A stretch of 64,000 bases of DNA. It comes from Cricetomys ansorgei (lineage: Eukaryota > Chordata > Mammalia > Rodentia > Nesomyidae). Made by a program: the position numbers and the translations under genes. Shown here piece after piece: positions 38,851 to 48,884 of this stretch. The notes under the pieces are model-generated. The model did no database searches. It was not told the origin of the DNA and saw nothing but the letters and a program-made list of their open reading frames with translations. The stretch's first letter is position 1, and each line of letters opens with the position of its first letter. The stretch covers positions 21,552,001 through 21,616,000 of the forward strand of contig JAMJFZ010001796.1 of the NCBI GenBank assembly GCA_026225945.1. The letters run 5' to 3'.

Positions 38851-38868
38851 AAGCAGGAAGACCCTTAC

Positions 38869-39110
38869 CGCGGCCCAAAGTCACTCCGGCCTCTCCCTCA
38901 GACCCCTCGCCACACAACAGTTGTCACTCGAGCTGCTCCCTAGTTTCCATTTCCGGGCCGTCCACAGCCCAGAGCCTCCCTTTCCCTGTTTCCGGGCCCC
39001 CCGTCCCATTTCCGGGGAACCCTTGCCGTCTTCACGCCCCCCACCTGCACTTCCGGCCCCCCACTTTCTCTCTTCCTAGACGCCCTCCAGGCTCCAAAGA
39101 CCACTTCCGG
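38869..39110 (-). other. Trip12: Candidate TRIP12 noncoding exon 1
   Basis: The best minus-strand donor in the island is 'gccgcg|gtaagg', with GT at 38868-38867. The right-hand (5') limit is a guess, set at the ETS motif cluster. Weaker alternative donors occur at about 38275 ('cagag|gtgagg'), 39461 ('ctag|gtaatt') and 39616 ('ggag|gtaggc'), so several alternative first exons are possible. Confidence 0.4.
38951..39110. promoter_or_regulatory. Cluster of five ETS-type TTCCGG motifs
   Basis: TTCCGG occurs at 38951-38956, 38990-38995, 39010-39015, 39051-39056 and 39105-39110. The last two extend to CACTTCCGG, the strong GABPA/ELK form. Such sites typically lie at transcription starts of CpG-island housekeeping genes. 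Confidence 0.7.
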
Positions 39111-40036
39111 TCCCCTCCCGGCCCCCGCTGGGCTACCACAGACCCGCACGCCCTACCCGGGTTCCGCCTAAGGCCTTCCTCATCGCGGGAGGCTGGAGCG
39201 GGGACCCAGCGCCCCCCCCCCCCAAGCCGGTCGGCCCCGGCTCCTCAGGCCGCGGGCTCGCTCGAGCGCCTCACCCGTCAGCCTCGGGCCGGTCCTTCCG
39301 CGGCCCCCGCCACCGCCAGCAAGTCGAGTCGGGAGCCGTGTCGCCACGATGACACGAACAGGCTGCTTGGGACTTTCGGATCAGGCGTCCCAAACCTCGT
39401 CAGCCCCCTCCCCCAAGGCCCGACCCCGCCGCTCGGAACGGCCTCCCAATTACCTAGTTAGGCCCCAAAGTCTCCGGTCCGGACTCGGTGGCGCGACGGC
39501 AACTTCCACTGGCTCCCCCCACCCCCCCCAGCGGCAGCGGCGGCGGCTCGTCGTCCCTTCAATTATCAGCTGAGCCGCAGCACCGTGCCGCCGTGCGCCT
39601 CCGCCCGCGCCGCCTACCTCCCCACCCGCTAGACTCCAACCGGGGACTACTTTGCCCTAAGGCTCCGGCCTGCGGGATCTTCCGCAGGACCAGCCCCACT
39701 ACCTATTTACAGCCCATCGTATCGCCCCTCCCTTCCCAGCGCTCAACTCCGGTCTGCGAGCAGCCTCAGTCTCCTTCCGATTCCTTCAAGAGACCAGGAA
39801 GGGGACTGTGGCACTCCACTTGGTATCCCTCCGCTGGGGTCACCCCCGCCCCTCCGCGCTAGCAGGAACTAAATTCCACTTCGGGTCACCCAGGACCTGA
39901 CTGTAGAGATTTCACGAAGCAGGGTTCCTTGTGACCCTGGTAAAGGAAACTATTACCCCAAGTTAAAACCCCCACTACCAACTCAAAAGCAGGCTCCGCT
40001 TTAAACTGGGGCTGCGGCCCCCTGACCCCAGTCAAG

Positions 40037-40045
40037 CCCCGCCCC
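40037..40045 (+). promoter_or_regulatory. GC box (SP/KLF site)
   Basis: ccccgcccc, 38 bp before the FBXO36 ATG. Confidence 0.6.
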
Positions 40046-40051
40046 TTCCTG

Positions 40052-40065
40052 GTTGTCTTAGCGAC
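40052..40065 (+). promoter_or_regulatory. X-box-like RFX motif
   Basis: gttgtc-tt-agcgac fits the RFX pattern RYYNYY, 1-3 spacer, RRNRAC with a 2-nt spacer. It ends 17 bp before the FBXO36 ATG. RFX X-boxes are typical of ciliary gene promoters. Binding is not shown. Confidence 0.5.
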
Positions 40066-40079
40066 GGCGGTGGCGTCCC

Positions 40080-40088
40080 AAGATGGCG
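40080..40088 (+). promoter_or_regulatory. YY1 motif over the FBXO36 start codon
   Basis: aagatggcg overlaps the ATG itself. YY1 sites of this orientation just downstream of the transcription start are a common core-promoter arrangement in short-leader genes. Confidence 0.65.
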
Positions 40089-40178
40089 TCGTGGCTGCCG
40101 GAGACTCTGTTTGAAATTGTAGGACAAGGCCCGGCGCCGAGCAAAGACTATTACCAGTTGTTGGTCACCCAGTCTCAG
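40083..40178 (+). CDS. Fbxo36: FBXO36 exon 1 (F-box protein, N-terminus)
   Basis: The ATG opens 32 codons, MASWLPETLFEIVGQGPAPS then KDYYQLLVTQSQ, which I recognise as the FBXO36 N-terminus. F-box proteins recruit substrates to SCF ubiquitin ligases through SKP1; the F-box itself lies in later exons outside this window. The exon ends in phase 0 at cag|gcaagt, so the intron begins with GC instead of GT; the rest of the donor matches consensus. Using a GT three bases further on (caa|gtgcga) would add a codon and shift the phase, so I prefer the GC site. The gene is head to head with TRIP12, and both encode ubiquitin-ligase components. The 5' leader is short and its start is unplaced. Confidence 0.95.
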
Positions 40179-41254
40179 GCAAGTGCGAGCCGCGGGCTCC
40201 TGTCTCTCCCGACCCCCTTCCCCGCCCGGCTGGGCCCCGCAATGCGGGGCCGCTCAAGGCAAACAGCCACCGTGGCCTGCCGGAAGCGCCGCGTCTCAGC
40301 TAGCAGCGAGGGATCTCCCCTCGTCACCTCTGCTCGGTGGCCCGAGAGTCGGTTCTCTCCCTGAGGCCGGCTCGTCCCTGGCGAGCCTTCCTTGCCTCCC
40401 CACAATGCCGTCCGCTTCCCTTCCTGCCTCCCGGCTTCCTACCCGCTGCGTTCCCTCCGCGCGCCAGAGAAAAACTGGCGTCCCTGCTTGCGTGCCGCCT
40501 CACCTCAGCGTGGGAAGGAGGGAAAGAAAGACTCAGCCAAGTGTCCCAAGGAGGAGCCGGCAGGGGGAGAAAGGGACGGTCTCTTCCTGGGTAGGACTTG
40601 ATACTGAGGGATTTTTTTAGAGAACCTCGCGGTGGCCCTTACAATTACCACATCAAAACTCCTTTCTAGCAGGAATGGCTGACTGAAAAGGTCTCCCCTT
40701 ACCTTGCTGGAGCCCCTTCTATCCCATTGAAAGTGAGGGGGAGGGGGATGGTACAAAAATGTTTCAGCTGCTCTGCTCATCAGCTCCACCCATAATGACA
40801 TCTGCTCACAACAATAAGAACCAGGATTATGTTATCGCTGGAGTAAAGTAACCCTGGGGGCCTTTTTTTTTTCCAAGTGTTTTGGTTGTCAGGGGTGGGC
40901 TTTGGATAATGTATTGTGCCCATGAAATGCTCTGGTGAGCTGGGCCTCCACTGAGAGCACACTGTAGATTACTGGCTGAGCTTATCCCGGTCTTTAAACT
41001 GTTCGTGTTTAATGCACCATATTCCTAAAAAATTAAGCTTAAACCTTTGTGTTTGTTTGGGTTTGGGTATTGATTATCCCATCCGTTTTTCCAGGAGCCC
41101 TCAAACGGAAGAGTAATAAATTAATATTTATTTTACTTGTAAAACAGTAATAATGTGTGCTTTTTATGTAAGACCCAGAACTACTACTGCAAATGTAATA
41201 ATTTGTCAATTTTTAATTTTTTAAACTCCTTTTTAAGAATTTGACAGTTAGGAT

Positions 41255-41385
41255 TGGGTTGTTTTTGTTTTGAGACTGAGTCTTACTATGTAGCCATGGG
41301 TGACTGGAACTGGACATGTAGACCAAGCTGACCATGAAGTTAAAGAAATCGACCTGTTCTGTCTCCTGAGTTAGGAGGCACCCAT
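41255..41385 (-). repeat. B1 SINE, diverged
   Basis: 'ttgagactgagtcttactat' through 'gtctcctgagttaggaggca'. Confidence 0.75.
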
Positions 41386-41461
41386 CTAGAGAGGGTGAGG
41401 GTTTTGTTGGGTGGTTTTGGTTTGATTGATTTATTTTGGGTTGATTTTCTTTCTTTTCTCT

Positions 41462-41530
41462 CTTGCTCTATGAGGCGTGGAACCCAGGGCCTTCCGCTTG
41501 CTAGACAATTTTACCACTGAGCCCGACCCC
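41462..41530 (-). repeat. ID-type SINE
   Basis: 'ggaacccagggccttccgct' and 'taccactgagcccgacccc'. Confidence 0.8.
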
Positions 41531-41663
41531 ACACACTCCCATTAGCTTTAAGATCTGTGATCCTAATAATTCTTCACTCTGTATGACTGACCTAAGACTT
41601 AGTAGTCTTTTGGAATTCTGATTTTCCATTTTCATCTATTGCAAGACCATTAAAAGTTCAAGG

Positions 41664-41920
41664 CCAGCCAGACGGTAGTGGCACAGACCTTTAATCCCAA
41701 TACTTGGGAGTGAGAGACAGGTGGATCTCTGTGAGTTCGAGGCCAGCCTGGTATACAGAGTAAGTTCCAGGACAGCCAGAATTACAATAGAGAAATCCTG
41801 TCTCAAAACAAAAAAACAAACCAAAAAATTCAAGACCATCCTGGTCTACATAACAAGTACATAGGGCTACATAGAGAGACCCTGTCTCAAAAAAAATTTT
41901 TAAAAAATTAAGAAAAGGAA
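41664..41920 (+). repeat. B1 SINE plus second B1 tail
   Basis: A full B1 (41664-41815) is followed by a 5'-truncated B1 end, 'gggctacatagagagaccct' with an A-rich, GAAA-type tail to about 41965. Confidence 0.9.
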
Positions 41921-41976
41921 AGAAAGGAAAAGAAAAAAAGAAAGAGAAGAAAGAAAAAGAAAAGGCCAACTTCTTG

Positions 41977-42160
41977 TGCTGGCCAGATGCCTCAGGAGGT
42001 AAGTCCATTTTGCCACCAAACCTGATGACCTGACTTTGATCCCTGGAACCCACATGGTAGAGAGATTAGACTCCCACAAGTTGTCTTCTGACCTTCACAG
42101 ATATGCTATGTCCTGAGTGTGCTCATGTTACCCTCCCACCCACCCCCCTACACACACACA
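41977..42160 (+). repeat. B2-family SINE
   Basis: 'gctggccagatgcctcagga' head and 'caagttgtcttctgaccttc' 3' block, with a ca-rich end. Confidence 0.88.
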
Positions 42161-42539
42161 TAACACACACTGACTATTATAATATACCAAATAGTCTTGA
42201 ATTCACAGACATCCCCCTACCAACCTACCTCCAAGAGCTACGATTAATAGCATATACCACTACCACCACCACTACACTTCATTGGCAAGGCAATGTACTG
42301 TCTTCAACATCTTTATTTAGCTAGCCCAAGCTGGCTTCAGATTTGAATGACTTAGTGCCAGAATTGCAGACATGCACTAACCATGCCTGGCATATGTTTT
42401 TAATTCTTACAGAGGCATTCTCAACAAATAACTTGATGCTACAAAGAACAAAGATTTAAAGCATAAAGCCTTTGAGGAGTACATAGTAAGTTTGAGGCCA
42501 ACTTGGCCTATATAGCAAGACCATCTCTAAACAAAAGCA

Positions 42540-42702
42540 GGGCCAGCAAGATGACTCTGTGGTTAAAGGCACTTGCTGCTAAACTGGATGACCTGTGTTC
42601 AACCCCAGGACCCACATGATTGAAGGAGAAGATCAACTCTCCAAAGTTATTTTCTGACTTTTACATGAGCACACACATAAATACACACAAATAAATGCAA
42701 TT
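42540..42702 (+). repeat. B2-family SINE
   Basis: 'gggccagcaagatgactctg' head, 'cccaggacccacatgattga', and an 'aataaatgca' tail. Confidence 0.9.
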
Positions 42703-42709
42703 TTATTTG

Positions 42710-42856
42710 TTTTGGGTTTTTCGAGACCGGGTTTCTCTGTATAACTCTGGCTATCCTGGAACTCGATCTATAGACCAAGCTGACCTCATACTCAGATCCC
42801 TTTCCTCTGCCTCTTTAGTGCTGATATTAAAGACATGCACCACCATCATCCAGAAA
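42710..42856 (-). repeat. B1 SINE
   Basis: 'cgagaccgggtttctctgta' to 'catgcaccaccatcatcca'. It immediately follows a forward B2. Confidence 0.92.
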
Positions 42857-42989
42857 TTTTAAATTTTATAATAAGTAAAACCAACTTTCATAACATACCT
42901 TGAGGCCAGTGTAATCCTATTCTCAAATCTTCCCTTCATTATGATAATCCTAAAGCTTAGAAAAATGAACACATTTTTCTTTTGGGGGA

Positions 42990-43152
42990 TGGAGTAGGGA
43001 GTTAGACAGGGTCTCTCTAGGTGGTCCCTGCTAGTATAGAACTGATTATTATAAACCAAGTAGCCTTGAATTCACAGAAATCCACCTACCTCTATATCTG
43101 AGTGCTAGGATTAAAGGCATGCACCACTACCACCACTACACTACATGGCCAG
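42990..43152 (-). repeat. B1 SINE with insertion
   Basis: 'gacagggtctctctaggtgg' and 'ggattaaaggcatgcaccac', with extra bases in the middle. Confidence 0.85.
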
Positions 43153-43750
43153 TGTACTATTTCTAAATCATCAAAGATTCATCCATTTATTCCCACTCTA
43201 GTTGTAATAGTGTGTATATTGAATCTTAGTGTTATGAGAACTAGTATATGTGGCATCTAAGAAACACCTTGTTTTTCTGAATACAGATATGTTCCTTAAT
43301 CAACAACTTAGCAATTACTATAGGGACAAAAAATATGATTCCTGCCTCCAAAGAATGTTCCACTCATCCAACACCTTTTATATGCCAGATACTATTCTAG
43401 AAGCTGGGAAATATCAGTAACAACCACTTCCTCTCACGAAACATTCAATCTACTAGGAACAGTAAAGTTAGTGTTATAAACTTAAAAAAAAAAAATTTTT
43501 TCTTTAAAAAAAAAAAAATGGATCTTACTACTTACCAGGCTGGCCTTGAACTCAAGATTCTCCTGCTCCAGACTCTGAGTGGTGAGGTTACAAGCATGAG
43601 CCCTTCCTTCCAGGTAGTGTAGTGCCCAGTGGATACATTTTTCACAATCTGTTGCTGAGTTAACAGTATAGATTCTTTAAAATCCAAAGAAAGCCTGGAA
43701 AATCACTTTACATACTTGAGGCTAATGCTGTTACAAATATTTTGTCTTAT

Positions 43751-43840
43751 GAGACTGAAGGTGTAGCTCATTGGTAGTGTTTGCCTATTATACAGAGAGG
43801 CTTGGGTTTGATCCTCACCAATATTCACATGCATACGAAA
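43751..43840 (+). repeat. ID-type SINE
   Basis: 'aaggtgtagctcattggtag' head and 'ttgggtttgatcctcaccaa' box B. Confidence 0.85.
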
Positions 43841-43899
43841 ATTCTGTCTTTGTTGCTGTTGTTTTGTGGTTTTCCAAAAAGTTCCCTCCTTGGGGGAGA

Positions 43900-44090
43900 G
43901 GGGCTAGAAAAATGGTTCTGCTCTTGCAGAGGACCCAGTTCTATTTCCCACCCACATCATGGCTGACAACCATCTGTAACTCCAATTTCAGGGAATGTGA
44001 TGTCCTCTTGAGACCTCCTCAAACAACAACACGCCCTTGGTGCACATGCATACATGTAGGCAAAACATCCATACACATACAATAAATCTA
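43900..44090 (+). repeat. B2/B3-family SINE
   Basis: 'ggggctagaaaaatggttct' head (part deleted) and 'aggcaaaacatccatacaca' tail with aataaa. Confidence 0.85.
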
Positions 44091-44109
44091 AGGGGGGCTG
44101 GGGACAGTG

Positions 44110-44375
44110 AGATAGGATCTCTCTATTATGTATGTAGCTCTGGCTGTCCTAGAACTCACAGAGATCCACCTGTCTCTGCTTCCCGAGTACTGGGATAAAG
44201 GCATGTGCCACCATGTCCAGCTATTTATTTTATTCATAATTATATATATTAAGTATAGTTGTGTTTGGGTATAGTGCCTGGAGTTGCAGGTGGTTAATGA
44301 GCCACCTGACATGGGTGCTGGGAATTGAACTCAGGTCCTCTGGAAGAGCATCAAGCATTCTTAAACACTGAGCCC
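44110..44375 (-). repeat. B1 SINE then B2/B3-family SINE, both reversed
   Basis: B1 at 44110-44221 ('gctctggctgtcctagaact'); B2/B3 at about 44235-44375 ('gacatgggtgctgggaattg'). Confidence 0.88.
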
Positions 44376-44649
44376 ATTTCAAAAAAAATTTTTTTTTAAT
44401 TCTAATTTCTTTGTAGCTTCTTTGGAAGTGTTGCTTAAGGAGGACAAAGACAGTGACTTAGGATTAATGTAGAAAGCTTTAGAAACAATGTACTAAAAAA
44501 AATTCTTGCAGCTAATAATATATGATGGTTATTCCAACCAATGAAGGAAGGAAGAAGCCAGGAATAATGGAGTCTTGTTTACCTTTTTTACTAAATCCTA
44601 CCCAGAACTACAAAAACCTAAAGATCAACAGTTAAAGTTCAATTAATAA

Positions 44650-44805
44650 TGTACTTACCTAGCTTGCATAGGTTTGATCTCTAACACCACAAAAAGTGGG
44701 CTTAGTGGCACACACCTAAGGAGATGGAGGCTGGGGGATCAGAAGTTCAGAGCCATCCTGGCAGCTTAGTTTTAGGCTAGGCTACCTGAGATACTGCTTT
44801 AACGC
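44650..44805 (+). repeat. ID-B1 composite SINE
   Basis: 'tacctagcttgcataggttt' (ID) runs into 'cttagtggcacacacctaag' (B1-like). Confidence 0.7.
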
Positions 44806-47087
44806 CCACTTCTAGAAAGAATAGAAAGAAACTAAAGGGTTGTTCTCTCTGCTTAGTTGAATGTGAGACAAGAGGAAAATAAGGTAGGAGCCGGGGTGTG
44901 GCTTCATAGTAGTATCCTTCACTAAGAAGCACAAGAACTTGAATCCTATCCTTAACTGTAGGGAAAAAAAACATGATAAAGTAGTCCATTGACTAGCTTC
45001 ATTTGGCCCCAAATAAAGGGATTTCTCTGGTAAATTGGAATCATATTCAATAAACAATAGATTGCACATTTTGAGAGGTAGACAGACACAGTCAACTTGA
45101 TATTGAGTATTCTTCCAAGGGGACCAAGCAAACTGGAAATCACGCTGTTCTGGCCCCCACCTTCACACAGACAGTCCCCAGTAGCCACATATACAGGTGG
45201 AGGGAGAGAGCAAGGAGGTGTGTCTGCTCGTTCCTATGGGAAGTTTGCTTATGTCCTAGCTCCAATGTCCATTTTATCCACTGGCCACCAGCCACAAGCC
45301 AATGGTTCCACCTGCAAACTGCTGTCCAAGCTGTCCTCTCTCATCCTCTGCCCCACTATCTGTATGTTGCCCAGCCTCCTGCCTTCTGCTTTTTATCTGA
45401 CCCCCTTAGCCCTTTTCCCTTTCTTCCCTATTACTGAGAACATTGGTTCCAGCTCTGTTCATCCCTCAGGAAGTAGAGTGTGTTTTACTTTTGCCTACTG
45501 AAGTCATTCACCTCTTCACCTGCCCTTCCTGACAGCAACAGCTGCAATAAACGCACCCTTCCCTGACCCGCAGGTTGGGTCAGGTGTTTATAATAATAAA
45601 CTGCATTATTCTTCGACTCCTCATGTCTGACACACTTTAGAAAAATGATTCCCAACCCTGTGACACTCCAGAATGTGCCTAATTATAGAGTTGTGAAATA
45701 GCTTTTAATCAGAAATTTTAAATTCCTTTTAAGTGGCAATAGGGCACTTCGGGGAGAAAGAGGAATGTCATGGTCCAACTAAAGCAATTAAACTCTTGAA
45801 ATGGTGTTTTGCCATGTAATAGCACAGTCACCAAGAGGCTCCTCAATCCTCACTTCAGAATTCCATAACACCTGAGCAGACCTCACTCAGCACCTGGAAA
45901 CACCTACTCAATCTGGTCTCACCCCACGTTGCCACAGATCGGCTGCGTAATTATGTGGGGCAGTAGAGCACTTAATTGGGAGTCCCTGAGTCATGGATCC
46001 TTTGAGCCCTCCTGCTACCATGCAAGCTCTTGACCTGGGGCAAGGCTCTTAATTTATCTGGGCCCCAGTTGCCTCATCACCATACTAAGGTCACTAGTCT
46101 GACAAGATCACTAAGATTAAGTGCGTTGCTCAAATGTTCTTTCCTATGACAGTAATGTTCGATCCTGCAGAAAACACTAGATTTTTTTTTTTCCTTAGAA
46201 TAATTGAATTGTCAGAGACTTTGTGTTGGTAGCTGTGTGGCCTCCTTCACTTACCTACTGTTTCACTTTTTTTTTTTTCATCTATGCAGAGAACCAAATA
46301 ACATGGAAAAGACCAGTATTTCTCCATGGCAGGTTTCTTGATCAAGTTTTGGAAATCCTGTGTGAAACAAAATCATATTTGCTTCTTTCTGAGATTTCTC
46401 AGCCTTTAAAATCTTGTGAAAAGAGGAACAATTTGGGATATAAAAGAGGATAATGTAAAAGAGGTAAATATGATGCAAGTTGTTACATGTGTGCATGAAG
46501 AGGTCACAATGAAACTCATTGCTTTGCATAAGGAATAAATGCTAATAAAACAGAGCAAAACCCTGCTGTGTGTCATGTCATGAATCTCCAAGAGGAAACT
46601 GCCACTGAAGCTTTTTCCCTGGTCATATGACTGTGAAATCTCCTTCCCTGAGGCTCTTCAGGAGTAGAGACTCTGAAATGCTCTTTGGAAAACAACATGT
46701 ATGTCTTTGGAAAAAACAGTATGTCTGGTATGTAACAGGGAATTCTAAACGAGCCAGACATCCCCTTTTCCTTGAAAAGGATTGGAATAACTATTCAATC
46801 ATCTGTTGTGATTTTCTTTTACTCATTTATTTCAACTATCAGCCTATACCTCCAAAAAATACCAAGTGATGTTTTCATTGCTGTTGCAGTAAGTGTATGG
46901 ATGAATTTTCATGAACTGATATTAATATTGTGTTTAACTTTCCTATGCAAAATTTCTAGGTTATAATTTTACTAGGTGATAGTGTACAAATCATACATTT
47001 ATTTTCTTAGACTTTTAGGTGTTTCTTTTTTCAGTTATCATTTTTATAACTGATAATTGCTTCTCAAATTGTGTCCTGTTTTTAATT

Positions 47088-47158
47088 AGCAAGGGGTGGT
47101 GACGCTAATGATTCCGGATGTTAGTCAGGCACTCTACCACTGAGCCAAACCCCAGCTG
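47088..47158 (-). repeat. ID-type SINE
   Basis: 'aggcactctaccactgagcc' is the reverse ID head. Confidence 0.75.
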
Positions 47159-47377
47159 CCCAAAGTTGACTTGTGTTTCTAGTAAATTTCCTTCGGTCTA
47201 GTGATCTTGCTGAGTCAGCTACTAACTCAAATCCTTTACCTGTGGATGATTTTAAATCTTTTATAGTACATCTCACCTGTGAATAATGGCATTTTCCTTT
47301 CTAATCATATTTAGTCTCTGGTACTGGGGCAGTGGGGTGCTTTGTGAGGGGTTGCTTGTGTGATTGGGCTGTTTCTT

Positions 47378-47577
47378 TAAGATTTTTATTTTATGGATGT
47401 GATTGTTAATCTGTATGTATGTCTATGCACCATGTGTGTACCTGGTGACACAGCTTCTGATTCCTTGGTACTGGAGTTAGAAGCAGAAATGAGACACCAT
47501 GGGGTATTGGGAACCAAACATGGGTCCTCCATAAGCACAGCAAGTGATCTTAACCCTGAGCCATCTCTCTGGCCCTG
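47378..47577 (-). repeat. B2/B3-family SINE
   Basis: 'ggtattgggaaccaaacatg' and the head 'cctgagccatctctctggcc'. A reverse B1 piece follows to about 47690. Confidence 0.88.
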
Positions 47578-47877
47578 TTTTCTTTATGAGAAAGTCTTAC
47601 CGTTATGTTCACTTGCTGCTATCCTTGAGCTTCTGATCCTTCTGCCTCCACCTTCTGAGTGCTGGGCTTACTATGACTGTGTCTGCTCTAAATCTTCATC
47701 CTTGCTGTATTTATATCTAAACAAAGATTTCTACTAGCATTTCAGAGAGAAATGATTATTTGTAGTCTAATTTGATTTTGGTTTTGGTTTTTTGTTTGAA
47801 ATCTATATAGCTCACACTGGTTTTGTCATTAATTTTTTTCTTTATTTTTTTTATTATTTGTACATGTGTGATGTTTA

Positions 47878-47879
<2 letters not shown>

Positions 47880-47921
<42 letters not shown>
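47880..47921. repeat. (GT)n microsatellite
   Basis: Twenty uninterrupted GT units. Confidence 0.98.
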
Positions 47922-47979
47922 TGTAAAGGAGGGTACACATATGCCATGGCACCTACTTGGAGACCAGAGAACAATTTTT

Positions 47980-48128
47980 TGTTTGTTTTTGAGATAGGAT
48001 TTCTCTGTGTAGCCCTGGCTGTCCTGGAACTTACTCTGTAGACCAGGCTGGCCTTGAACTCAGAGATCCACCCACCTGCCTCGGCCTCCTGGATGCTGGG
48101 GTTAAAGCATGTGCCACCGTGCATGGCT
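47980..48128 (-). repeat. B1 SINE, full length
   Basis: 'gagataggatttctctgtgt' to 'catgtgccaccgtgcatggc'. Confidence 0.95.
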
Positions 48129-48169
48129 AAGATTTTTTTTTTTCTTTTTGACTCCTTCCTTTCCTTTCT

Positions 48170-48250
48170 TTACGTAAGTCTGAGGGGTCCAATTCAGGTT
48201 ATTGGCTTTCTCAGTAAGCACTTTCCTTGCTGAGCCATCTCACCAGCCCT
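48170..48250 (-). repeat. B2-family SINE, head part
   Basis: 'tgctgagccatctcaccagc' is the reverse B2 head. Confidence 0.8.
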
Positions 48251-48367
48251 GGCCTTCTTATTTCAGAATACATCAGCCAGAGTTGGTGGTCGGCATAGAG
48301 ATACAAGCCTCTAAAGTCAGCACTTGAGGTGAACGAAAGAACACCAGGACCTCTGGCCACACACAAA

Positions 48368-48645
48368 CCAGGCATGGCGGCACACACCTATAATCCCATC
48401 AGTTAGGAAGCTGAGATAGGATTGAGTTGAGCATGTTCCAGTTACGTGAGCTAAGTAGTATAACTATGCCTTTAAAAAAATTTTAAAACTACATGATAAA
48501 TTTTTTGCCAGGTGGTGGAGGCACATACAGCACTTGGAAGGCAGGGGCAGGGGGTCTCTGAGTTCAAAGGCCAGCCTGATCTACAGAGCAAGTTCAGGAT
48601 AAACCCTGTCTCAAAAAAACCTAAAAAAAAAAAAAAAAAAAAAGA
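48368..48645 (+). repeat. Two B1-type SINEs in series
   Basis: The first (48368-48480) reads 'accaggcatggcggcacaca'. The second (48508-48645) reads 'gccaggtggtggaggcacat' and ends in a long A tail. Confidence 0.85.
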
Positions 48646-48884
48646 ATTAGAATCAGATTCTAATTGGATTAGATGAGTTAGCAGCTTGCCAACTATTCTT
48701 TGGTGTTGCAGATAAATGTACTTCTAAGATTTCTTGAGATTTTTGATATAACATGAACCCAGACCTGAGACCTGTTAGTCAAAGGCTCTTTTACTTAAGT
48801 ATACTACATTGCAGGCCACAGCCAACACCAGAAACATCTTATTCAATCTTTCTCTTTGGAAATAACTGTCATTTTTTTTTCTTT

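Larger units (their letters stand above)
16815..38868 (-). other. Trip12: TRIP12 intron 1
   Basis: About 22 kb between the CpG-island first exon and exon 2; the upstream boundary is provisional. SINEs dominate from 17 to 36.6 kb. Stretches with no recognisable repeat or exon include about 22.9-23.1, 24.85-25.44, 25.55-26.35, 31.4-32.37, 33.7-34.2, 34.35-35.06, 35.8-36.18 and 36.6-38.3 kb. Confidence 0.8.
38700..40620. promoter_or_regulatory. CpG island and bidirectional TRIP12/FBXO36 promoter
   Basis: GC content and CG density rise sharply from about 38.7 kb and fall back after about 40.6 kb, in contrast with the AT-rich introns on both sides. The FBXO36 start codon sits at 40083 (plus). The TRIP12 first exon must leave on the minus strand from the left part. 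Initiator and TATA signals are not evident, as is usual for CpG-island promoters. The long open frames in this block are by-products of GC richness and low stop density. Confidence 0.9.

Noticed and set aside
38612..39862. Several long open frames (up to 218 codons) across the CpG island, such as 38805-39461 and 39488-39862
   Set aside because: They are proline, serine and arginine rich, occur in several overlapping frames at once, and match no known protein. GC-rich DNA has few stops, so they are composition artefacts.
40183..40620. Open frames just after FBXO36 exon 1
   Set aside because: They lie in the GC-rich start of intron 1 and run past the splice donor; the recognised protein ends its exon at 40178.
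45097..45501. 134-codon plus-strand frame
   Set aside because: It has no recognisable domain, a leucine/proline/serine-rich random look, and sits in a block that may be an old retroelement; not supported as a gene.
47756..48124. 122-codon minus-strand frame with a TH repeat
   Set aside because: It is a reading through a B1 SINE and a GT microsatellite, not a gene.
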